The translations under genes were made by a program, and so were the position numbers. Source: Nostoc sp. ATCC 43529 (GTDB taxonomy: Bacteria; Cyanobacteriota; Cyanobacteriia; Cyanobacteriales; Nostocaceae). From it: a stretch of 64,000 nucleotides of DNA. Shown here in pieces: positions 44,013 through 53,338 of the stretch. The notes under the pieces are model-generated. The model had not been told where the DNA came from and ran no database searches. It worked only from the letters and a program-made list of their open reading frames with translations. The stretch's first letter is position 1, and every line of letters starts with the position of its first letter. Location: assembly GCA_003326205.1 (NCBI GenBank), contig LWTK01000046.1:186001-250000 (forward strand), read 5' to 3'.

Positions 44013-45770
44013 ATGGATGCTAAATTTGAGGATATAAGAGTCAATACTAATAAAAAATTAAACTCAACTGAACAGCAATCTCATAGCAAACCATCGAGAC
44101 CTTTTTCGGTAGCAGAGGCAGTAGTTAAAATCCTAGAAAATCTGGGAGTTGAGTATGCTTTTGGGGTTTCGGGAGGTGCGATCGCGCCAATATGGGCTGC
44201 GCTACACAATAGCTCCATTCAGGTGCTGCACTTTCGGCACGAGGCTGGAGCTGCTTTTGCGGCCACTGAGGCGTACTTTGCGAGCGATCACCCGGTTGTA
44301 GTATTCACTACAACCGGGCCGGGAATTACAAACGCCTTGACAGGGTTGTTAGCTGCTCGATGGGAAGGTGCTAAGGTGATTTTTGTGTCAGCTTCAACTT
44401 CCGCACCACAGCGAGGACGTTGGGCTTGCCAGGAAACCAGCACATACACTATGCCTAGCGCAGGTATTTTTACTTCTGGAGAAATATTTCATTACGCGAC
44501 TACTGTCGAATCCAGCGATGAATTTCTTGAAGTTTATCGAAGACTTGCTCTGGGACTGGCACAACCTGGAGGATTTGTTGCCCATATAAGTATTCCAACA
44601 AGTATCCAGACAAGTTCACTCAAAACTTCATTACCATTAGTAAATTTGTCTTATGCTGTGGCAACAGCAACTAAGGAAACAGTAGCCGAATGTGTTCAGT
44701 TACTTTCTGAGAGACCATTTGCTATTTGGGTAGGCTTTGGCGCGCAGGGTGCAGCAACAGAGATTCGCCATCTTGCTGAAAGGACAGGAGCTGCTGTAAT
44801 GTGTTCGCCACGAGGTAAGGGTATTTTTCCAGAAAACCATCCTCAATTCATAGGCGTCACGGGTTTTGGGGGGCATGAGTCAGTTTTGAGATATATGCAG
44901 GAGCAACGTCCTTGGCACATCTTAGTACTAGGAACACGTCTTGGTGAATTTACCTCATTCTGGAACCCCATAATGATTCCTAGACGCAGCTTTTTGCATG
45001 TTGACATAGATCCAAAAGTGCCAGGGACCGCATATCCATTTGTTGAGACCTTTGCTGTCCAATCTGAAGTGAGATTTTTGGTGAAAGCACTGCTGAAAGA
45101 GTTTCCAGAGAATTTTAGTTTGTCAACAGGGCTGTCATTACCGAGACCCACACATAATGTGGTTCATCCACGTAGGAGCGATCGAGTCTTACCCAATATA
45201 TTAATGAGTGTGATTCAACAGGTAATCGTTGAAGGAAGTGATGCATTGGTTATGGCAGAGGGTGGAAACTCATTTGCTTGGGCAATTAATTTACTGCAAT
45301 TTACAAAACCAGGACGTTTTCGTACCAGCACAGGGTTTGCGGCTATGGGTCATACTACTACTGGTGTCGTTGGTGCTGCGCTAGCACGCCAAGGTAAAGC
45401 CGTCGCCATTGTTGGAGATGGTGCTATGCTCATGCTTAATGAAGTAAACACTGCTGTAAAATATCAAGCTCCGGCAGTCTGGATTGTACTCAACGACGGG
45501 AGCTACAATATGTGCGAACAAGGGATGGCGTATATAGGTTTTAAGGACGCTGATACAACAATTCCTCAGGCAGATTTCTTTAAGATTGCTCAGGGAATGG
45601 GAGCTGATGGTATCCGTGTTCAAAGCGAATACGAAATTCAGCCCGCGCTTGAGAAAGCTATGGCAGCGACTGGTCCATTTGTAGTTGATGTGCTCATAGA
45701 TCCTACCCCAATACCACCTACTCAGAGTCGCAATCAAAGCCTGATTTCACAGGGCGCTACCAACTATTAA
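44013..45770 (+). CDS. ThDP-dependent acetolactate synthase-like enzyme
   Basis: 585 residues. After an extra, polar N-terminus of about 30 residues, three ThDP-enzyme domains follow. E77 (HFRHEAGAAFAATEAYFA) is the cofactor-activating Glu, with TTGPGITNALTGLLAARWEGAK as the usual loop. The middle domain starts near FAIWVGFGAQGAATEIRHLA. The ThDP/Mg motif begins G468-D469-G470 (VGDGAMLMLNEVNTAV) and ends at IVLNDGSYNMCEQGM. Family members make carboligations or decarboxylations of 2-oxo acids. Its partner, 20 bp downstream, is a KAS III-like enzyme, so I infer that the product is used in a C-C bond formation of a specialised pathway. It is distinct from the OgdA-like protein at 21284 and probably not a housekeeping enzyme. 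Confidence 0.85.
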   Translation: MDAKFEDIRVNTNKKLNSTEQQSHSKPSRPFSVAEAVVKILENLGVEYAFGVSGGAIAPIWAALHNSSIQVLHFRHEAGAAFAATEAYFASDHPVVVFTTTGPGITNALTGLLAARWEGAKVIFVSASTSAPQRGRWACQETSTYTMPSAGIFTSGEIFHYATTVESSDEFLEVYRRLALGLAQPGGFVAHISIPTSIQTSSLKTSLPLVNLSYAVATATKETVAECVQLLSERPFAIWVGFGAQGAATEIRHLAERTGAAVMCSPRGKGIFPENHPQFIGVTGFGGHESVLRYMQEQRPWHILVLGTRLGEFTSFWNPIMIPRRSFLHVDIDPKVPGTAYPFVETFAVQSEVRFLVKALLKEFPENFSLSTGLSLPRPTHNVVHPRRSDRVLPNILMSVIQQVIVEGSDALVMAEGGNSFAWAINLLQFTKPGRFRTSTGFAAMGHTTTGVVGAALARQGKAVAIVGDGAMLMLNEVNTAVKYQAPAVWIVLNDGSYNMCEQGMAYIGFKDADTTIPQADFFKIAQGMGADGIRVQSEYEIQPALEKAMAATGPFVVDVLIDPTPIPPTQSRNQSLISQGATNY

Positions 45771-45790
45771 GATAAAAAGAATTCTTTTAT

Positions 45791-46927
45791 ATGGTGCATT
45801 CCTCAGTAGGTATTTGCTCAGTTGGACTAGCTTTTCCAAGTATAAGTCGTAGCAATAATTATTATATAGAAAAGTACCCTGAACTTATAGCTCAGGCTGA
45901 GCAAAAAGGACTAGCAAGGCTGTTTTCGCTAGCTGGAACCCCTCCGACTAACGAATTTGACATGGAGATGCTGCCTTATCTCTCAGATCCGTTTCGTGGT
46001 ACTGTGGAACGCTGGGTGCTTGGCCCTGAGGAGTCCTCATTAACCTTGGAATATCGGGCAGCAACAGATGCTCTCAAAGCTGCCAAACTTTCTCCTAATG
46101 AAGTCGATTTGATGATTGTCGCCTCGGTTTGGCCTGAACAAATTGGATTTGGTAATGCCGCCTTCCTAGCTCGTAAACTTGGTCTTGTAGGTGCTGCATG
46201 GAATCTTGATGCAACGTGCGGAAGTACACCCGTTGTACTTCAAACTGCCTCTGCTTTGGTGCGAGCAGGAGAGTATCGTAATGTACTCGTAGTTATTTCG
46301 TGTTCGTATTCTCGTGTTTTTGACGAGGAAGATACTGTATCTTGGTTTCTTGGTGATGCTGCGGGAGCCTTTGTAGTCAGTTCGCTCAAAGAAAATCAAG
46401 GTATCCTTGGTACTAAGACTGTTCATACAGGTGCGCTGTGTGAGGTAGTATCTGCTGATATCACAAAGGACAAGCACGGCAATTCACGAGTCCGTATGCA
46501 GATGAGCAAGGGCGCAAAAGCTCTACGCGAAACAGCTGCGGAATTTCTTGGTATATGTTGTGAAGGTGCGATCGCATCTGCTGGTGTTACGCTAGAGCAA
46601 ATTGACTTTTTTCTTTTTAATACTCCTACTGCTTGGATGACACGCTTCTGTACGCGGCTACTAGGTATTGACCCAGAACGCACCATCAATCTCTACCCTG
46701 TATGTGCAAATATAGGCCCAGTACTAACTGTGGCAAATCTCTACTACGCTGCACAGTTGGGCAAGATTCAAGAAAATGACTTGGTTCTCATTTATGGTTC
46801 TGGTGCAGCAGGTGTCGCCGTTGCAAGCGTAATGCGCTGGGGTAATGTAGTGCTAGGCCCTGACCCTCTTGAAAACTCTAAATCAGCAAAAAAAAGCTCT
46901 CAAGAAATAAGCCAGATTTGTTTTTAA
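45791..46927 (+). CDS. KAS III-like ketosynthase (FabH family) with His-to-Asn active site
   Basis: 378 residues with the thiolase fold of 3-oxoacyl-ACP synthase III. C143 in LDATCGSTPVVLQ is the acyl-accepting nucleophile, and N307 (VCANIGPVL) matches FabH Asn274. At the position of FabH His244 the sequence reads DFFLFNTPTAWMTRF, placing N277 there; the spacing N277-N307 is 30 residues, identical to His244-Asn274. So the triad is Cys-Asn-Asn, not Cys-His-Asn. Decarboxylative condensation would be impaired, which suggests an acyltransferase or non-decarboxylative activity, as in other divergent KAS III-like enzymes. It is the second gene of an apparent operon with the ThDP enzyme. The last 20 residues are Ser/Lys-rich and atypical. 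Confidence 0.85.
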   Translation: MVHSSVGICSVGLAFPSISRSNNYYIEKYPELIAQAEQKGLARLFSLAGTPPTNEFDMEMLPYLSDPFRGTVERWVLGPEESSLTLEYRAATDALKAAKLSPNEVDLMIVASVWPEQIGFGNAAFLARKLGLVGAAWNLDATCGSTPVVLQTASALVRAGEYRNVLVVISCSYSRVFDEEDTVSWFLGDAAGAFVVSSLKENQGILGTKTVHTGALCEVVSADITKDKHGNSRVRMQMSKGAKALRETAAEFLGICCEGAIASAGVTLEQIDFFLFNTPTAWMTRFCTRLLGIDPERTINLYPVCANIGPVLTVANLYYAAQLGKIQENDLVLIYGSGAAGVAVASVMRWGNVVLGPDPLENSKSAKKSSQEISQICF

Positions 46928-46989
46928 GGAATTTTTATAAAATTGAAACTAGATTTCAGAAGTAACTGTGCGACAACAATTAGTTTTAT

Positions 46990-49900
46990 TTAATACTCAA
47001 CTGCTCCTAAAGCTTTTAAAGTATTCTTCTGAGACTCAGTTAACCCAGTGATATTCGTGATATTCATACCCTCATAAGGATTTTTACTTCTCAAAGTTTT
47101 CAAACATTCACCTGTTTTTACATCCCAAATCTTAATTGTCTCGTCTTCGCTACAACTGAACACAGTCTGACCATCACGACTAAAACCAACTGACCAAACC
47201 CACCTATTATGCCCAGATAAAGTCATTAAACAGATACCAGTGCAAACATCCCAGAGCTTTAGTGTTTGGTCACCACTACCACTAACCAATAGGCGACCAT
47301 CCGAACTGAAAGCAACTGAATATACGCTATTAGTATGCCCTTGCAAAGTTCTAAGACACTGACCAGTACTGACATCCCAGAGTTTTATAGTTTGATCTCC
47401 ACTACCGCTAGCTAGGATACGACCATCTGAACTGAAGCCAACTCCCCAAACCCAGTCTGTATGACCCTGTAAGGTCTTCAAGCATTGAGTTGAAGTAGCA
47501 TTCCACAGTCTGACTGTTTGGTCATGACTACCACTAGCTAATGTGTGACTGTCGGAACTGGAGGCAACTGACCACGTTCTACCACTATGTCCCTCTAAAG
47601 TGTAGAGGCATTGACCAGTGCTGATATCCCATACTCTGATTGTTTGGTCATCGCTACCACTAGCAAGAAAATGACTGTCAGCAGTAAAACTAACTGATGT
47701 CACTCGATTACTATGCCCTCTCAAAATTTTAAGACATTTACCAGTACTGAGATCCCATAGCCTGACAGTTCGGTCTTCACTGGCACTAGCCAGTAATTGA
47801 GAATCAGCGCTAAAGACAACTGATGTAACTCTGCCGCCATGTCCATCCAAAGTTTTAAGACACTTACCAGTGGTAGCATCCCACAGTGCCACTGTTTGGT
47901 CATTACTACCACTGGCGAGGATGTTATTGCTTGGACTAGCAGCAACTGACCAGATTCCATTGTTATAACCCTGGAAAGTTTTAATGCATCGACCAGTGTT
48001 GATATTCCATAACTTTACTGTCTGGTCATCACTGCTGCTAGCACAAATGTTTTGATTGGTAGATATTACTAAAGACCATACCCTACTTTTATGTCCTTGG
48101 AGAGTTTTCAGGCATTCACCACTAGCTACATTCCAGACTCTCACTGTTTGGTCATCGCCACAACTAACTACAGCACTAGCATCTACACTAAAGGTAACTG
48201 AATGTACCAAATCAGTATGTCCCTTTAAAGTTTTAATACATTTACTAGTACGGATATCCCAAAGTTTCACTGTGCAATCGTGGCTTCCACTAGCTAGTGT
48301 ATTACCGTCAGAACTAAAAGTGACTGAGTATACCCGCTGAGTATGACCCTCTAAGGTCTGAATACATAAACTGCTATTAATATCCCACAGCCTTACTTTA
48401 TAGTCATCATTTCCACTTGCCAAAATGTTATCTTGAGGACTAAAAGCTACTGACCATACACTACAACCCTCTTCCTGTAAAGTTTTCAAACACTCACCTG
48501 TACTGACATTCCATAACTTCACTGTTTGGTCATCACTGCCACTAGCAAGAATTTGACCGTTGCGATTAAAAGTAACTGAACGAACCCCACCACTATGATT
48601 TTCTAGCGTTTTTAAGCACTGACCTGTAATAATATCCCATAGCTTTATTGTTTGGTCATTACTGCCACTGGCAAGAACTTGACCGTCGGGGCTAAAGGTG
48701 ACTGACCAGACCCAACCAGTATGCCCCTTACAAGTCATAAGCTGCTGGCTATTGGCAACTTGATACAAGCGAATTTCTCCATTGGTATCACCAGTAGCTA
48801 AAAGTTTACCGTTAGGGCTAAAGGCTACCGAAAAAATACCACCAAAGGTTTCAACAAAAACAGACTTCGCTAGATGAGCGTGGGCAAAATTTGTATTATG
48901 CAACTTGACATTTTGTAAGTCGGCTTGCCAAATAGTGAGATAAGAAAAATCATAACTGCTGAGATCGGTTTCTAAATGACAAAGCAGGTTAAAGAGATTT
49001 CCTGCGGTATAACTTTGTTCTAGAGGAGATGTCTGTTGTAAATTTGCTAAAATTTGGGCTAGGTGATTTTCTAAAGTTTTTTTACTTCTAAAGACTGTAA
49101 GCAGACTATTTAAAACTGGTTTGACGATCAGGCGAATTTGAGTATCTTTAACATATTCTTTTGCTGTCGCTTTAATTAGAGCTTTACTCCTGAATAAATC
49201 AAGATTGTGAGTGACAATCTCTTGAGAGACTTTTTCTATCAAGCTAGTAGTCACATATTCCATGACCACAGGTTGTAACGTAAAAAGCGATCCAATTTTT
49301 TTAATGAATGTAGGCGTAGCCTTTTCAATTAGCGATCGCCTTCCTAACGATTCTATGGCCTCTAGTAATTTAGCTTGTGGTACTGGTGATACAATATCTT
49401 CTCGCAATTCTTTTAGTGTAATTGGCTCGCAATTAATCGCTAGCCAGTATATTATGTCTTTTTCTAAATCTGACAAGCGCTCAAATTGCTGTTCTAAAAC
49501 ATCACGAATGTCTCCAAAAACAGCCGTGTCTTGTTGCAAAAATTCATTTACATTGCCATCAAAAATATCTTGAATGGTCGTGGCAACTATCTTCAAAGCT
49601 AATGGATTGCCTGCATAGCGTTCAATCATGATTTGCAATTCATCTTCTTTTGCAGACAAACCTTTGAGTTTTAAAATTTCTTGCCCTTCCACCACTTTTA
49701 AACCACTTAATGGTAGAGATCGAACAGGTAATGTTTCTCCTTCTAGCAATGCTATTTCTTTGGGTTTTTCCCGGCTAGTGAGCAGTAAGCAGCTTTGGTG
49801 AGTTGCTTCCCCCACTCGTCTTAAAAGCTCGCCGTATTCTTCATATGCTTCTCGATAAACTCCGGCGCGGCTACCACTGCGGAGAATTGATTCTGCATTA

Positions 49901-50532
49901 TCAAGTATTAGTAAACAACGATTATTTTGTAAATAATCAAGTAGGCGCGATACCCGTTCGCTAAAGCTTTCTGGTAAATTAGCTTCTGTTTCTTGTTCGT
50001 CAGAGAGAAATTGAATTAAGTGACCGAGAATAATTTTAACAGGTGGGGCTTCTCGTAGCGATCGCCAAATCACATACTCAAAGTTTTCCTGAATTTGTTG
50101 AGCAAATTTTACAGACAGTGAGGTTTTACCAATACCTCCGATTCCCAATACTGTCACTAATCGGCAATCTTCATCAAGAATCCATTGTTCTAACGTACTA
50201 AGTTCTTCTGTACGTCCATAAAAAACTGAAGTAAAGATAGCTTCTCCCCAATCTAAACGACTATTTGAGCTTGAATAGTCACTTTTATCTATTTTTAATG
50301 AAAAAGCTGAAAACAGCTTCTCAATAGTCTGTTTGTCAACCCCTCCTTCGCGATTCAACACTTTCGAGATTGTACCGGAATACAATCCAGAGCGTGCGCT
50401 CATTTCTTCTAGAGTGTATCTGTTTCCAAAATTTTCCTTTGCTTCTGACTGATGCTTTGCTTCCTTTATTTTTTGCAAACCTTTAGTAGTAAGTGCAACG
50501 CCACGCTTGCGTCTCCAATTCTGTAAAGTCAT
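46990..50532 (-). CDS. STAND NTPase: HTH, NB-ARC and 14 WD40 repeats
   Basis: 1180 residues. A helix-turn-helix lies at about 40-75 (YTLEEMSARSGLYSGTISKVLNRE). The P-loop is GIGGIGKTSLS, about residues 130-140, followed by CLLILDNAESIL and SCLLLTSREKP, typical of NB-ARC proteins. A helical linker of about 150 residues follows. Fourteen WD40 units of 42 residues each run from about 560 to 1147, enough for two seven-bladed propellers. The tail GMNITNITGLTESQKNTLKALGA is common to such cyanobacterial proteins. The protein could be a sensor-switch, for example in stress, signalling or phage defence. There are no TIR, nuclease or caspase domains, so any effector would be the HTH part or a partner. 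It is isolated, with no operon partners. Confidence 0.93.
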   Translation of the reverse strand: MTLQNWRRKRGVALTTKGLQKIKEAKHQSEAKENFGNRYTLEEMSARSGLYSGTISKVLNREGGVDKQTIEKLFSAFSLKIDKSDYSSSNSRLDWGEAIFTSVFYGRTEELSTLEQWILDEDCRLVTVLGIGGIGKTSLSVKFAQQIQENFEYVIWRSLREAPPVKIILGHLIQFLSDEQETEANLPESFSERVSRLLDYLQNNRCLLILDNAESILRSGSRAGVYREAYEEYGELLRRVGEATHQSCLLLTSREKPKEIALLEGETLPVRSLPLSGLKVVEGQEILKLKGLSAKEDELQIMIERYAGNPLALKIVATTIQDIFDGNVNEFLQQDTAVFGDIRDVLEQQFERLSDLEKDIIYWLAINCEPITLKELREDIVSPVPQAKLLEAIESLGRRSLIEKATPTFIKKIGSLFTLQPVVMEYVTTSLIEKVSQEIVTHNLDLFRSKALIKATAKEYVKDTQIRLIVKPVLNSLLTVFRSKKTLENHLAQILANLQQTSPLEQSYTAGNLFNLLCHLETDLSSYDFSYLTIWQADLQNVKLHNTNFAHAHLAKSVFVETFGGIFSVAFSPNGKLLATGDTNGEIRLYQVANSQQLMTCKGHTGWVWSVTFSPDGQVLASGSNDQTIKLWDIITGQCLKTLENHSGGVRSVTFNRNGQILASGSDDQTVKLWNVSTGECLKTLQEEGCSVWSVAFSPQDNILASGNDDYKVRLWDINSSLCIQTLEGHTQRVYSVTFSSDGNTLASGSHDCTVKLWDIRTSKCIKTLKGHTDLVHSVTFSVDASAVVSCGDDQTVRVWNVASGECLKTLQGHKSRVWSLVISTNQNICASSSDDQTVKLWNINTGRCIKTFQGYNNGIWSVAASPSNNILASGSNDQTVALWDATTGKCLKTLDGHGGRVTSVVFSADSQLLASASEDRTVRLWDLSTGKCLKILRGHSNRVTSVSFTADSHFLASGSDDQTIRVWDISTGQCLYTLEGHSGRTWSVASSSDSHTLASGSHDQTVRLWNATSTQCLKTLQGHTDWVWGVGFSSDGRILASGSGDQTIKLWDVSTGQCLRTLQGHTNSVYSVAFSSDGRLLVSGSGDQTLKLWDVCTGICLMTLSGHNRWVWSVGFSRDGQTVFSCSEDETIKIWDVKTGECLKTLRSKNPYEGMNITNITGLTESQKNTLKALGAVEY

Positions 50533-50974
50533 GTATTAATTCACCGTTTGCTTAATCACCTGTGACTAGAAAGAATTATCTACGAGGTTGCTGTAGATAT
50601 TAAGTAATACTTATAACAAAGGAATAATCCCGTATTGTAGAGGATTAAAAAAAAGTGTAACGCCAAAATGTTCGCCGCTCAAAGCTACATCAAGCAATGT
50701 AATCGTTACTATAAGTCAACATCTATTACTCGATAGACAATCTAATGTCTGGGGTATTGCTGACATCATCTGTTTAACTAAAAGCTTGTTCCATTTAGGT
50801 AATGCCAGATTCATTACGTATGATGTTAGTTGCTTAATACATACACTTTTCAGTAATCTGATTCGGGCATAAAGCTTAAGTTCAATCTTAAAATCTCGAT
50901 TTTCACTGGTAAAGACCATTGTGAATTGGCAATCTGGATAAAGGAAGTTTGTAAATATTTAGCCTATCAATACA
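50533..50974. other. Intergenic region, no gene recognised
   Basis: Contains an AT-rich stretch with no clear hairpin. The promoter of the STAND gene should lie near 50533-50650. A minus-strand open frame near 50716-50919 has poor coding character. Confidence 0.4.
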
Positions 50975-51154
50975 ATGAGTGATACTGCCGTAGAGAGATT
51001 TTCTAGTTTAGCAACATCCACAAAAAAAAGGACGCTCAAACGAATCACTATAAACCTGGAATCAGATGAAGCCGAAAACCTGGAAAAGTATTGCCAACAG
51101 ACAGGTAAAACGGCAACGGATGTGATTGAGGAACTTATTCGCTCATTACCATAA
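50975..51154 (+). CDS. Ribbon-helix-helix (CopG-like) protein, copy 1 (59 aa)
   Basis: MSDTAVERFSSLATSTKKRT precedes the RHH core: strand KRITINLE, then helix A (SDEAENLEKYCQQTG) and helix B (TATDVIEELIRSL). Such proteins dimerise and bind operators; many are antitoxins or plasmid regulators. No toxin gene is next to it. The core is 29/38 identical to the gene at 51776 on the other strand, so the two are paralogues. The short ORF is complete from ATG to TAA. Confidence 0.8.
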   Translation: MSDTAVERFSSLATSTKKRTLKRITINLESDEAENLEKYCQQTGKTATDVIEELIRSLP

Positions 51155-51775
51155 CCTAAGTTTTCACACTAAGTTTCAAAAGTTCTGAATTCACAATAGC
51201 CACAGTAAAGGTTGAGAAACATTCTCTGACCGAAGACAAAAGGGATACAAGCACCTAAATTCATTTATGGACAATGTAAAAACAATTGTGCCGCGATGCT
51301 TCAGCACAAAGCGCAAAAGTCCTTGTTTCAAGCCCCTAAATTTATTTATGGGGATTGGAATTTTGAATTCCCCGTTCGCGTAGGTCTCGCAGAGAAGGGG
51401 TTGACTCTCCTTTGTGGTATCTAATAACGGTTATTATGTCATTTTGTTTACAAATAAAAATAGAGGACAAAAGGTAAGAAGAATTACAAAAAAGCTGATA
51501 AAGTCTATTTACAAGTATTCCAAAAGAATAACATTTTTATTGACATAAGTACTGCAATCCACTTTGTTTCAAAGGCGACCTTTTTCGTAATTGGAAAGCT
51601 AGTATTGTCAAGATAATAATCTCATTGCTGAAATTCCAAGTATTTGTGCGTGTACTCTTTGCTCATACAGCATAGACAACTTTGTGTAGGCGTACTGCGC
51701 CGGGTGTAAACGAGCGCAGGACGCCATCACTAAGCTGTTACCTCTCAATCATCACTAACAAATCGCGAACTACTT
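51155..51775. other. Region between the RHH pair: possible degenerate CRISPR-like repeat pair
   Basis: Two related sequences lie 81 bp apart: CAAGCACCTAAATTCATTTA at 51248 and CAAGCCCCTAAATTTATTTA at 51329. The second is embedded in GTTTCAAGCCCC...GGGGATTGGAA, a pattern like cyanobacterial CRISPR repeats. Only two copies exist and no cas genes were seen. A palindromic GTTCGCGTAGGTCTCGCAGA fragment lies near 51372. The remainder is AT-rich. Confidence 0.4.
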
Positions 51776-51922
51776 TCATTTCATCACTGGCAAGGCTCGA
51801 ATGAGTTCTCGAATTACATCCGTTGCTGGTCTGCCCGTCTGTTCACAATACTTTTCAAGGTTCTTGGCTTCATTGGATGCCAAGTTTACAGTAATTCGCT
51901 TGACCGCCCATTTTTTGTTCAT
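51776..51922 (-). CDS. Ribbon-helix-helix (CopG-like) protein, copy 2 (48 aa)
   Basis: Reads MNKKWAVKRITVNLASNEAK on the minus strand, then NLEKYCEQTGRPATDVIRELIRALPVMK. It shares 29 of 38 core residues with copy 1 and faces it across about 620 bp. It lacks the N-terminal Ser/Thr-rich extension of copy 1. Both copies are intact, so both may be functional DNA-binding regulators. Direct toxin partners are not evident. Confidence 0.8.
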   Translation of the reverse strand: MNKKWAVKRITVNLASNEAKNLEKYCEQTGRPATDVIRELIRALPVMK

Positions 51923-52837
51923 GCTCAAACAGTTAAATCGTGTATTGATAACTTCAAAACCTGATTTTACCTTTCCGACTGGAAAGTAACCTAAATTTCG
52001 GATCTGCCAAGATACCCGTAAAATTAGGATAAGTTGTGAATATTGTAATATTGCAGTTGTACTTTCTCATCCAATCACATTTTTATTTTTAATCACCTAT
52101 TTTTTTTGCTTTACACGGTTGTAAACTAGCGCTTTTCAGTAAAAAAACAATCCTGCTTGTTCACAAAGGTTAAAAAGATTTAGATTTAGATTTTGAGTCA
52201 GTAAGTTGTAAAAATTAAGACACAAAAGCCAAAGGCGATCGCCTACTACATCGGTAAAATATTTTAGTAGTATTCAATACTCTGCTGACTGGGGTATGCA
52301 GATAATTATTGATACCCAGGCTTTGTTGTCGAGCAATTTGATTATCAACCTGCTTTACTCTTTTCAATAACCTTAGTTTTCTTGGACAAGGACTGTTCTA
52401 TAGTTGTGGTCAGTTCCAAAATTGACGCTGAATTACAACTATTTACAATCAAAAATGCCCAAGAAAGCCTTAACCTAAATTTGTACTAATTTTAACTCAA
52501 TCTTTGCTCAAGCTGTATGCCTTAGTAAGAAGATTGTCTAGTAACTGTGATAAAATACGGTATTTCCATCGGGTTTTAGATGTATTTTATCGCTCACCCC
52601 AAAGGTAGAAGCTAAATTTCAGGCTCTTACCGTTAACTTTTTAGTGCGTTCAGGATTGTAGATTTATGAAACTGCAACTTACTAAATTACACACACTTTG
52701 AGCAAACCAAATTAACTGGAGCGTAGAGCTATAAGACACACAAATGCTTATTACAGTGGGAAACCATCTGTCTACGCAGACAGCATGAAATTTGCATATT
52801 TTTTGTGGAGTTTTGTTACTAAACTTGAGGAGTACAA
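51923..52837. other. Long intergenic region
   Basis: About 900 bp, AT-rich, with no gene longer than about 50 codons that looks coding and no strong repeat. It includes the promoter region of the fatty-acid hydroxylase-like gene. The GAGG at 52827-52830 is its ribosome-binding site. Confidence 0.45.
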
Positions 52838-53338
52838 ATGCTTGAGGCTATCGCTGTTGCTTGGTTATTACTATTCTTTGGTGATTTCCTATCTACATTC
52901 TTCTACCACGTACCCGAGCATGTTTTTGGTAGCCTTCATTTAAAAACGCACCACTCCTGGAAAAAGGACTTTCGTCACTACGCTATATTGACTTTCAATC
53001 CCCAAGTTCTTTTAGATGGTATCTTGGGAGCTTTACCTTACATACTCATAGCAGTAGTTCTCTGGTCTTTTTCTCCCATCGGCGTTATTTTTGGACTACT
53101 GCTTGGTCAGTTTCATGTGTGGTGGAGACACATAAGTGTCTTGGGTTGGCAAACTCCAAAGCCTATAAATATTTTATGCCAAGTTCTATTTATTACTACT
53201 CCTGAGAGACACTGGTTGCATCATCACAAAACTAATTTGGGTTTTGGCGATATTTTTACCTTCTTTGAACAACCTGCACAAGTCTGGTTACGCTGGCTAC
53301 GCCTGCTGAGGCTTCGTTTCCGCTACTCTCGTATTTAA
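52838..53338 (+). CDS. Fatty-acid hydroxylase/sterol desaturase-like membrane protein
   Basis: 166 residues with the histidine clusters of the di-iron membrane hydroxylase superfamily: HVPEHVFGSLHLKTHH (about residues 26-41), HVWWRH, and RHWLHHH near the end. Membrane segments lie at 5-22 and 62-95. This is short compared with the roughly 250 residues of typical family members, so it lacks part of the N-terminal helices. It would hydroxylate or desaturate a lipid or carotenoid at the membrane. The tail LRWLRLLRLRFRYSRI is basic. Substrate unknown. Confidence 0.82.
   Translation: MLEAIAVAWLLLFFGDFLSTFFYHVPEHVFGSLHLKTHHSWKKDFRHYAILTFNPQVLLDGILGALPYILIAVVLWSFSPIGVIFGLLLGQFHVWWRHISVLGWQTPKPINILCQVLFITTPERHWLHHHKTNLGFGDIFTFFEQPAQVWLRWLRLLRLRFRYSRI

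Noticed and set aside
44013-46927. Scytonemin (scyA-like) or cyanobacterin-type biosynthesis cluster
   Set aside because: The ThDP enzyme resembles acetolactate synthase-type enzymes generally, but the other scytonemin genes are absent, and the cyanobacterin-type partners I would expect were not recognised.
50716-50919. 67-codon open frame on the minus strand
   Set aside because: No recognisable domain, odd composition and no ribosome-binding site; probably a chance frame in AT-rich DNA.
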